A stretch of DNA of 64,000 bases, from the NCBI GenBank assembly GCA_963995525.1, contig OZ023214.1:39562028-39626027 (forward strand). Reading direction: 5' to 3'. This stretch comes from Escarpia spicata (Eukaryota; Annelida; Polychaeta; Sabellida; Siboglinidae). Of this stretch, positions 1 to 11,000 are shown one piece after another; position 1 is the stretch's first letter; every line of letters begins with the position of its first letter. A program made the position numbers and the translations under genes. A model generated the notes under the pieces. That model ran no database searches. It saw nothing but the letters and a program-made list of their open reading frames with translations, and had not been told where the DNA came from.

Positions 1-835
1 AATATTTAACTTCCTAAAAGTGAATTATATTTTAGCCCTTCAAGAATAAAAATGTTATTATAAATTTATACATAGCAAATTACCTGCTCACCTTCTACAT
101 TGGAAAATAGCTACAAATACCATGATTCATGGTCACAATACACGCAACCAATACAAAATTCACATTAATGCTTAATTCTTTGGTTTTGGTGCGCCACTGA
201 GCTCGGATTGTCTGAGGATATTGGCGCGTTTGAAGTTATTTATTATTACTATTATTATTTACGGTACAAATCATTCATTTGTAAAACTATTTCTTAAATA
301 CAATTAACAACACTTTCCTTAGTGTGACAGCTAAACTGTATATACACAGTTTACATGGTTTTTAAACTACGCTAAGAACCATTTCATTCAAAATTACAAC
401 AACACGTGCACAAACAGTAACTGTTATGCCTGCTTGTATACACGCAATCAACCACAATGACCTCACCCACACGCAATCAACCACAATGACCTCACCCGCA
501 CCCAAACACCATAACATACTTTTACCTGCTTACCTCACCTCATTCTATGAACATACATCTTATAAGAAAATAAACTATCCTGTTTTTTTCACTGACGATG
601 TATCATATTTTATGTTACTGCGTATGTCTTAGATAACACACAACATATTTTTCTTTCAACAGAAACTGAACTATAATTATACTATGTGTTGCTCCCACGG
701 TAGCGACTTCTTTTCAAGACTTAGTGGAAGTCTCCATCATCATCATTGTTCACCTTTTTGATTATAATATTTAATTTGTCATTATTATTATTGGATGTAC
801 AGTCTGGATAAATAAAACCACTTCTTTTCTGTTCT
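1..835. other. No gene seen
   Basis: AT-rich sequence with scattered ATT repeats (around 238 and 781) and the 29-bp duplication. No convincing exon. Confidence 0.6.
442..498. repeat. Two-copy 29-bp tandem duplication
   Basis: ACGCAATCAACCACAATGAC followed by CTCACCC occurs twice in a row with one difference. No other copy is seen. Confidence 0.85.
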
Positions 836-1033
836 GTTCCTTCCTTCCTTCCTTCCTGTCTTTCTTCCTTCCTTCCTTCCTTCCTTCCTTCTTTCCTTCC
901 TTCCTTCCTGTCTTCCTTCCTTCCTTTTTTCCTTCCTTCATGTCTTTCTTCCTCCCTTCCTCCCTTCCTTCTTTCCTTCCTTCCTTCCTTCCTTCCTTCC
1001 TTCCTGTCGTCCTTCCTTCCTTCCTTTCTTTCC
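836..1033. repeat. (TTCC)n microsatellite
   Basis: About 200 bp of TTCC units with occasional TTCT, TGTC and TTTT variants. Confidence 0.97.
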
Positions 1034-2044
1034 AAAGTTGTCACACTATTCTATGTGAACTTGCTGTAGGTCATGTCTATATTATCGCTTGATTATTGAT
1101 CAACGTTCGACTCTGCCAGCGTATTCTGGTCGATTATAATAATCATAAACATATACAATTATACTTGACCGGCTTATATGGTCATTACAAGGACACTACT
1201 GATAAAACCCATCCGTACCTAGGTTTGTGTTCGCCCAAGACGGATGGCTCCCCAAGAGGGAGGTCGCCCAAGACGGGTGGCCGCCAAAGACGGGTGGTCG
1301 CCCAAGATAGGATCTTTCTACTGCAATTTTTTTTCATGGTGTTGTAATAAAACTTGTTCACTCTTGTTTACAGCTGATGTGTAAAATTTTAAACGGTGCT
1401 CACTCGGAGGGCTCATGTAGTATCACCTTTCTGAGTTAAAAACCTTTCACCTAACCATTTTATTATGGCTTCTCATGTTACAGGCTCTTGTTGTTCTGGT
1501 AGTGCTGGATAATTACACGTCGGTTGCTTACACCGACAAGCTGGGCATGAGGGCACGCCCCGTTTGTACCATGTGCCCAGTCTCTTGGAAACTGGCCTGG
1601 CAGTGTGTTCTTGTGTCAGAAGATGGAAATCGAACTTCGAGCGAGACACATGATCTTGTGTACATTTGTACATGCAATCTGTAGAGCAGAGGTCGAACAT
1701 TCAAAATGCAGATGTAAAAACACTGCCAATCTCATGACTGTATTTGAGTAGACATAGCTTTTTCAAATGCACTTGTATCTGTTGATAAGGTTGGTTAGGA
1801 AGATAATCGATGCTGGATCTGTTTTGCGTCCGACAGAACTCTCGGCGTCTTCCTCTTTTTTGTCTCGCCGATCCCTGATCCATCCGCAATAGCGGTGGAC
1901 GGGTTGTCTCCAAGCTGCGCACTACTAGAGTCCTGTATGGGCCTAACAATTTAACTAACGCCCGCCCCGAAAAATTAAGTTAGAATCCACGTCCGGCCCG
2001 AGCCCACACAAATACCTAACACCCCTACCTTATATGCTAAAAAC
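1034..2044. other. No gene seen
   Basis: Contains only the 21-bp short repeat near 1225. Open frames on both strands at 1473-1700 lack splice or domain support. Confidence 0.55.
1225..1310. repeat. Short tandem repeat, about 21-bp unit
   Basis: Four diverged copies of GTCGCCCAAGACGGGTGG, some with CC or AA changes. Confidence 0.75.
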
Positions 2045-2275
2045 GGTAATTTTCATATAGCGCAGTATGCAGTCCTCAGGACTCCTCAATAGTCCTACAC
2101 TCCAGCCCATGGCAGACTTATTCAACGGAATGCCATATTGTCTTCTCGGGAAGCATTAAGCTACGTTGCAATTACTGCCCAATGTTACTCATTCACGTAT
2201 ATTAGCCACCGTCCGTAGCCAGATACTCGTGTAAATAGGTGAGAGAACTAAAGCAACGTGGAGTAAATGAAACTA
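2045..2275 (-). repeat. SINE copy 2, diverged and 5'-truncated
   Basis: Reverse-complement match to the tail and body of the 3121 and 43290 SINEs: ATAGCGCAGTATGCAGTCCT, CATGGCAGAC and GGAAGCATTAAGC. It lacks the tRNA head. Confidence 0.7.
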
Positions 2276-2289
2276 TCAAAGTTTCTTCA

Positions 2290-3090
2290 AAGCGCAAGTG
2301 GTGCATTTTGTACACGTTACTTATAATGTTCAGCGTGAGAATTGTGTGTTTTATTCACCTTATTTATAAGTTCGTGTGGTGTACACTTAACTGGGTGGCT
2401 AAATGTGCAAATCGTGAAAGTGTACATTATGTTGGTAGGCTTTATATACGAATGATATATTTTGTACACCTTACGATATATTCAGTGTGGTGTGGAATAT
2501 TATGTTCACCTTACGAATAGCATCAGTGTGCGATTTGTGTATATTATATAATACACAGTATTGATACGATCAACGTGCTAAAGGTAGGTGGATTTTGTAC
2601 ATTTTACCTGTACGATCAATATGCAAACGGTTTATTTTGTTCACTGTACTTGAACAGGTACTATACTTGTTGGTTATGTGTGAATGGAGTGTGTTGGTGC
2701 TGGTAAGTTCTGTGTGTACGGATGGTGTATTTTATACACCTTACAATATAATCAATACGGTAAGGTGTATTGTGTACACATCACGGATAGTCTTATTGTG
2801 CAACTTATGTATTTTGTACACCCTAAGTATAGGATCAGTATGCAAATGGTTTATTTTGTGTGCCATGCTGATAGGCTGAACGTACCAATTGTATATATCT
2901 TACTGATAGATTCAGAATGATGCATTTGGTATATTTTATTTATAGGCTCATTGGGCAAATGGTGTATTTTGGAAACCTGAGTAGTTGATTCAACGTACCA
3001 ATGTTATATTTTGCACACAATAATTATCGTTTAAATTGACAAATTGTGTGTGATGTACGCTTTACTGATCGGCCCGACGTGTGAATAATA
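2290..3090. repeat. Decayed tandem array, about 50-bp period
   Basis: Variants of TGTATTTTGTACACCTTAC followed by a GATAG/ATCAGTATGCAAATGG part recur roughly every 50 bp through about 800 bp. Copies differ strongly, so the array is old. Apparent open frames here are a by-product. Confidence 0.7.
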
Positions 3091-3120
3091 CACCTACAAT
3101 ATTGTGCATTATTGTATTTG

Positions 3121-3460
3121 TGGAGCGCAGTACCGCAGTACCGCAGTACCGCAGTACCGCAGTACCGCAGTACCGCAGTACCGCAGTACCGCAGTACCGC
3201 AGCAGTAATAACTTCGGACTCTCGACTGAGAGAACCCAGATTCGAATTTTGTGCGGCGGTATCGAACCTTGGGCAAGTTCGTTTACTCTACATTGCTTCA
3301 GTTCACTCACCTATATGAATGAAGTACCTTGCTATAGACTGAATGCTTCTCAGAGAAGTCGAGATGGTGTTCGATTGAACTGGTCTGCCAAGGAGTAAAG
3401 TGTAAAGCGCTTTGATCAGTCCCGAGGACTGGATACTGCACTATATAAGAATTTACTTAC
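3121..3460 (+). repeat. tRNA-derived SINE, copy 1, with 8-mer expansion in its head
   Basis: The head has CTTCGGACTCTCGACTGAGA and a B-box-like GATTCGAA. The body has GGGCAAGTTCGTTTACTC. The tail has AAAGTGTAAAGCGCTTTGA and ACTATATAAGAATTTAC. It shares all of these with the copies at 2045, 36110 and 43290. Confidence 0.8.
3127..3200. repeat. (GCAGTACC)n 8-mer array
   Basis: About nine perfect copies, embedded in the tRNA-like head of SINE copy 1. Confidence 0.95.
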
Positions 3461-4983
3461 TTTTTTACATGGTAACCGATTTCTATAACCTAGTAAGCCT
3501 TTATTACTGTCTAGGAAACACAGAATTGCGAATGCAAATAGAAAATTTTATTAATATATGATACATTAAATACACATTACACAACCCGTCACTCGACGTA
3601 GCTCGACACCGTAGTAACGAGTCTCCGCAACACAAGTATAACTGCAATTACGACATGTTAAAATCATACATTTGAATTGACCGCCCGCAGCCGCTGTTAA
3701 ACCGCTGTAAATATACTGTACATTTTCTCTAACTAATCAGTTAATTAAATACAGTACAACGAGACGATGTTGAGGTAACGAAAGATGATTAAATAAAATT
3801 CACTACATACATTACGACGCTAACATCCACATGCATTGTACACAGCTCACGTAGCCGAAATAACGTTATCATGACACTAGGAGATCAGGACTCAACACAT
3901 GACTCTCTGCTCCCGTTAAGCATAAGTGATACTCTACTATGACTTGTACCACTGATGAAAACAATTGCCGTTTTGTACACCTAATCTGAGTACCATTCGT
4001 ACACATTGCATCACTACCAAATGTTCGCTTTGATCGTATTATATCTGCTCATTTATTACCCGCGGTAACCGTAGTAAAATAATACAATATTTGGTCACCC
4101 GAGTGTGTAACAAAGGTTGTTTTGGCGATATTATATCCAACACGTTTGCCTCAGGTGCTGTTAAATACGAGATCAATGACTCATGGACCACACGTGTGTA
4201 CATGCTAGTCAAGAATCTTGTAAATATGGAATACACTACGTATTTAGTCACTGTGTACGTCGTATAACTCGCAGAAAACCATGACCACTGCCGACACGTC
4301 ACACGTGTCGACAACGTGGCGGCCATCTTGAATTAATTATCTCCCATTATGCAAACATGTTTAAGAGGAACAAATCCGCGCCTGTCTGCCCTGCTTGCTA
4401 TCAGATAACCTCGTAACCCTCTCCCTGTTGTACCACGTTCGATATGTACCAGCATATCCTACGTGTAGACTGGAGAGGTGTGTTCACACACGTACAAAGA
4501 CCGGATGTGACTGGTCGCTATAGACGACGCCGCAGCTGTATCGTATTCGGTTACAAAACGCCGCGCGTTTATCGGGGCAGAATCAGCTGTCCCGAGTCGG
4601 GTGTTAGTGTAAAGTGATTCGTTCAACGTCGGTATCGGTAATAAAACTGTTGTTAAATTACTATTTATATACACATTGTCTCAGTATAATAATCCAGACA
4701 AGACGCAAAGAATAAGTGGTCCTCTGCGCGTAATATAGCATACATATTCCTACGTGCCCCTCATTGTTCCACTTTGCCAACCCTTCAACGGATGCTTCGT
4801 AGCGAAAAGCACCATCCCTCACTTTGAAGCTATGGCGTCAAGGATCGTTGGAGAGAGAGAACGTCACTTTCCTAGAAGTGTTCATGTTGTTTGCAAAAGT
4901 TTCGCAGATGTCACGGTTGATCCCTCGTAGAGAGCGACAAAGCGCGGCGCTGGCTAAAGCCAGAATTCTGTGTTGGTTATAGA
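3461..4983. other. Downstream flank and possible 3' UTR of the astacin gene
   Basis: On the minus strand the nearest poly(A)-signal-like words after the stop are TATAAA near 4663 (about 320 nt away) and AATAAA at 4052-4057 (about 930 nt). Which one is used cannot be told. No other gene is seen. Confidence 0.45.
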
Positions 4984-5067
4984 TTAGCACTGGCCGGCTT
5001 GTATCCTGATGTTGTCAAGTGCGATGTCGCCTGAATACTCGTTTCCACGGATTCCTACGAAGCCGAT
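4984..5067 (-). CDS. Astacin gene exon 16: MAM C-terminus and stop
   Basis: Acceptor TTGGTTACAG, then [20 protein letters not shown], the final MAM cysteine and TAA. The last Cys completes the four-cysteine MAM pattern, so the protein ends right after the module. Confidence 0.9.
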   Translation of the reverse strand: MGFVGIRGNEYSGDIALDNIRIQAGQC

Positions 5068-8000
5068 CTGTAACCAAGAAGAACGTCGTTCAAACAGCGT
5101 GTCAGTTTTTTTGGTTCCAGTAACTAAAGACTGTAATGACGTTGCACTATTCTTTGGTTACATTGATACAACGTTGACAAGCTAATGCATCCTTAAATGA
5201 GTAGTATTGTAAAATTGGCATACATACACGCATACGCACATGCAAAAGCATGCACAAACACGCACGTACGCACGCGCGCGCACCACACACACACAACAAC
5301 AACATCAACAACAACCAACATTTTAATATTAAAGCTTGGATCCACTTACCCTATCTGTAGACTTAATATCGACGGTGACTGCGGCTTCCCACCATTTCTT
5401 TCCGAGGTCATGTGACCGGAACCACAGTTGCGTCACATCCCCCCACTGCGACTTCTTCACCAGCTGTAGTTTGCGTATATGGAAGCCGTACAGGTAATAG
5501 TTGAATCGTACGCAGTATTTTCCTCCATCTCCCAACTTCGGCGCGTAAAGCCTGCACGAAACGCAACAATGTATGTTATTGGTGCACGTTATTTAGCACT
5601 ATTTGCAAGTTCGTATTTCTTCACTCAAGTAATTGAATTCGGGATATTACTACGATACTGTATATGGACAGCGGAAGAAAAAAAAATTACAGGCATTGCG
5701 ATTCGAGGAAATAAAAATGTGTTTTCTAAAGTTTTCTTCATATGAACAACTAGTAAATTCGTTATTTGTGACTATGTAAATGCCGGAAAATCTTAGCATT
5801 GTCGGATAGAAAGAGGAGACATGTGCTTACCCTGCCCTATCCCCGAATTTTCGCGGATAGCTCGCCTCGATGAACACGTAGTAGTCACCGTTGTATGCGC
5901 CACCCGGTCCTGTATTTCCGGATGGTGTTTTACCGGACCTCAACGTCCAGTCGAAGTCGTCACTCGTCGATTGTGCCATGTTGCACAGCGTCTGATTGCC
6001 GTCACTGCCCTCGAAGGAACACTCCCATTTAACGGACGACGAGCCAACAACTGGCGATGGTGTTGTCGTCGTGGTCGTTGTTGTCGTAGTTGTTGTTCTG
6101 CTTGATGATTTTGTTGTTGCCGTCGCGCCATTGTCTGTGAAATAACACAGTCAACTGTGAGTATGTGGTGACAGTGACGATGATGATTATGATAATGACT
6201 ATTATGATAGACAACGGATGGAAAACATATGTCGATCCAATCAATGATAATAATGATTACCACAGTAATTGCACACCAACGTCAGCGATGATCATGTTGT
6301 AGATGGTCATAAAAATAATATCGCAACTCGTCCGGTTTTAAGAAGTATATCATCAACGATCCATTGCTGTGACATCTCAATCCTTTCGAACGTCACCATA
6401 ACCCTTACAATAAAAACAATAAGTACCAACGAACAAGAAAATAGTACAATTATCAGTGACAATTTGGCAGAAGAACTTCGGATAGAACTGACAGAACACA
6501 TCTACCGTGTATGCATTGTTATCTTCCCATAACAAAACTCATAGTGCACTTACTGAACACTGCTCTATGGAGTCTGCTCAGTGTATTTTGGTCTCCCAGC
6601 GAGTTGAAACTGTTCAGAAGCACCACGTGACTACTACTTCCGGAGATGTCGTTCAGCTCGCTCGCGTCAACGCCAGATCCGACTCCGACGGCGAACACCT
6701 CGATCCCGGCGTTCCTCACTTCTCGCGCCTTCGCCCTCGCGTTCGACTTGTCACTGGACGCAGACTGACCATCGGTTATCAACACACAGACGTTGGGTGC
6801 CTCGGCACGGTCACCTCGGCTCCACTTGAAGACGTTGTTGCGAGCCATCTGCAGTCCTCCAGCGATGTCGGTCGTGTGGCGGTTGCGGCTCACGTCCTTC
6901 AATAGCGCCTGCAGGTCTTGCAGGCTATTGTGCGCGCGAAGGTCGAAATGCATCGTGGGCTTGTCGCCGAATGTGACGACGCTAACGCGCACGCAGTCGG
7001 GTCCCGTCGTCAGATCGGCGACGAAGCGACTGACGAATGACGTCATCTTCGACCATTCGTCGGCGGTGACGCTCGTGGAGGAATCGATCAGGAAGGCGAG
7101 GTCGGTCTTCGTGCAGGCTGTAACAGACATGGGCGAGCGTGAAACACACGGCGTGACTTTGCATAATCGCATCGGAGTTCAATGAGATCATGTCGGACAA
7201 AATACGATGACGTTGTATTTTGTTGGTTAGGATACGGTCGCAGGGTACATTATTCGGCCAGGGGGTAATAACGGTGTGATCTAGCGGCGTGACTGCGCGC
7301 GATTAGATTTTCTTAGAGTTACCACCGCTGATTTTTTAAGAATAACCAATGGTCTGTAAAGGTGGTCAAACCAACAGTGAAGGTCAGACTAGTATTTATG
7401 ACCCCGAAGTCAATAGTGTAGACTGACTGACCGGATCACAATAATACAGACATTGAAAGGGAAATTATTAGAAGAAACAGGACGAAGATCAGTAGCCTAG
7501 GCGTACCTGGTGGCGTCACTGGGGGGATACTTTTAAGTTCTGGTGTCTGGGTGTTGGGTGCTTGCTGGTAGCCAGACATCGGTTCTGAAGCATAGGTGAA
7601 CATCGTTATTAGCAAATGAAATGAATACGTATATTGTCCATCATTATATATTTATTTTACGTTTTAAGTAATACGATTTTATGTACGATCAAACAATGAT
7701 AATGTAATAACAGCGTGTTGATATGATTGCGATATTGGTTTAATTTCGAGTTAGCACGGACAAATATTAGAGCTGGCAATTAGACCGTCTCATGTCGATG
7801 CAAATCAAAGCATTCTTACCTGCAACAACAGTTGCGCGGAATCCTCTCTTGGCCGTGGCCCATGGCACGTCCCAGTTCGACTTGAAAATAACCATCATCT
7901 CGTTGGTGAAGCTTTTCGTTGCGTAATCTGGTCTCTTGTAGCAGCAATGTCTGAAAGACAACAAACGTCGATGTGAATGTATGTATGTATATCACATTAG

Positions 8001-11000
8001 AGCATAAACATGTTTATGCGTGACTTGTAGGAACGTCGCCTAATGGACTTTTATAATAATGTATTGGTGCACGTACTGATTGTAACACAACTGCCGATCG
8101 TGCACAGTATAGCCACATAATATATTCTATACAATAAAACAAAATTACATCCGCTTTTGCTAAGTTTCGGCATTAACTGGTGGTCAGTATACATCAAGTG
8201 CTTGGGGCATGAACATGCACTTGGTTTGGTTGCTGTTCAGATTGCAAGACGATACAAACATAGTAATCTTGATCAATGTGAGGGACCATTCAGTGGCTCA
8301 ATGAGGTACATTGCACGCGTTGCTAACCAACGATGATATCTGTCTTATCATTTTGTTCTTGCACTCAGTGGCGCTTACGTCATTCACCGATCCAGCCAAT
8401 CGACGCCGTGCGGAAACATAACTATATCTTCGGCTATATTTACCTTGGGCCCTGCAGTCCAATGTCCTTTCCGTGACGCACTTCCACCCAGTGGTAGCAC
8501 TGTTTGTGGTTGTGGCAGTAGACTCCGAATTCATTCTCGAACTTCAGTACGACACGATGGTTGGCGGGAGCCTGTCAAACATAACCCCATCATCAAATAT
8601 TGTCACACACCGCCAAACACCATATTGAAATAGTTGCGTTGAACCGCTGACTTAGGCCCCGAGTGTTGGTAGTCCACAGTGTGGTAATGTAATATGATTA
8701 TTTTGGACACCAAAAACATGACTATTGGACTCACTGTGATGAGCCAGTTGCATTGTTGTCTGCTGTCGTAGTGTTTGGGGTTGTCATAGCCTGGAGACTT
8801 GATGGTGGTTGGTGTACTGGTCGCACGAATTTCTCCTCCGCATTGGGCTGCAATAACGCAGTGATGACGTTAATGTCCGCTTCTATTAAAAGAACTGATT
8901 GCTCGCAAGATGGAACCAGGCAACGATGAAACGTCAATGTTGCAGAATAATGTGTTATTTTTTTAGATAAACACTTCTTATGATGATCAGAAAGAAGCTT
9001 GGTGTGATTAAATTGGACAATTGGGCATACTGACTACCTTCAAACTAAGTGTGACTTACCGTTCGTTGACGCCGCCACGTTTTCACAGTAAGTTCCGCTG
9101 AAGCCAAAGGGACATCTACACTTGTGACAGTTGTTTGGGTCTTGGTAGCCGGTGCGCTTACAAGGTCGCGGAAGCTGGTAGCTGCATGTCTCTGCAAACC
9201 GAAAAATGCACACATTGTAGTTGAATCGACACGCGTGGCTGAACATGGTAGAATACTGAGTCGATAGGCGTGGCTGAAAAAAAAACAGAAAGCTTATGAT
9301 ATCTTTACTTTCTGACTGGTTGTTCGATATTGTGTTACATTTCACACAGGAGGTGCACTCCAGCGGCAATAGTGCACAGATCACATGCTGTATGTTTGCT
9401 ATTACAGAGTTGATTATAATATTTGCCTGTTATTGAGAAACAACACTTGCGAGGGTATAGAAAGAGACTCACTTTTGCAGTAGGCGAGATTGATGATCTT
9501 GGCGTCGCTGAAAGATAACTCGACCCTCTGGCCCATGTTCGGCTGGTACTCGTTGTCAACCGTCTCCATCGTGTTTTGTCCATTCTTCGAGCCAGACTAC
9601 AACAAATAGGACCTGGTTACAGTCTCTTGCAGATACTATGCTGACATTCACCTATTCGCACATTCAACAATGCCACGTAATATTACCTGTGCAATTCCAA
9701 AGTGCGTCTTTGATAATATAATAATGCGACACGACAAATAGTAGACTTTCTATTGATCTCCTTCACTGCGTGTTGCAAGCTGTCATGTACGTTGTTTATG
9801 ACGAGGCTATTAAACATAATGCCATTGTGTAGTAGCGTAGGTGCTTTGTGTTGTGTGTTGTTAAACTAGTTGCCTACCTTTGGTCCGTAGTGCATGATGG
9901 AGCCGACGTTGTAGGGCACGCCCATGTTGTCTGTGCGTCTTTTGAAGAACTGACCGGCCAGATAGCCGACGTTGTTCCAGAGAATCTTGATCGAGTCGTC
10001 GCGGTCTGACCGCTGCTGTTCGTGCCACAAGCCAAGCACATGACCGATCTCGTGAACCGGGGTTCCAATCTGAAAAACAAATTAACCTTAATTTTACAAG
10101 TTACGGAGTTTCCTATATCAATTGTTTTATAATACTACATTTATTTTTATTTATTTATTTATTATACACCTCTTCTAGTATCATAACATACTGATCTGAG
10201 ATAACCAATAAAACAATAGTTAACTTGAATTTTACAAATCACATAGTTTCCTATTTTTATATTTTATCTTTTATAATAGTGTATTGCAATATATTATTTG
10301 TGTTAATACACGATTTCTCTTTCATCATTATAGCATCGTGAAAACAGTCTGCCTTGTCTTCCGTTATGGATATCCTGGTGACAAGATCGCAAGGAATTCC
10401 ATTGCGTCGATGTCTGGTTTGTATGTAATGATACAGTGTGTGTTAACGCGTGATCGCGTGTGACAAACTTTATGGAGCATGACAAGAAATGCCATCTCCG
10501 CCAGCGCTGTTCCTATCGGCGGAGGTTATATGGGAAAGTATTCACCCGCCGGCCAAAGCGCACATCAGCGTCAATCGAATGTGACAGCCTTCATAATTCA
10601 GGACGAAATAAACAGCGAAAGTGACGACATACCTCCTTCAGGCAGATCGAGTTTAGATTGAGCTGTTGCGGAATAGGGGCCACTTGACCAACGAACGAAT
10701 AACACCTGTAACATACGCCGAATTCTTCGTTGGTCAGCAGCTCACGAACGGCGGCACTCTTAGCATGGCAGTTAGCATATTTTAACGTCGCTCGCTGCTT
10801 TAATGGTAATTTCTGCGCTCCTGCTGAAAAGTGGCACGTGTCATAATTCTTCCTAGCTATTTATAGTATGTTCTAACAGAATGTTCATTGTACTGCTACC
10901 AGAGTTACTGTTATGACTTACTTACACAACCTCAACTACCGCCAATACTACTGCTATTATTACAACTAGTAGTAGTAGTGCTAATAATGATAACATTGTG

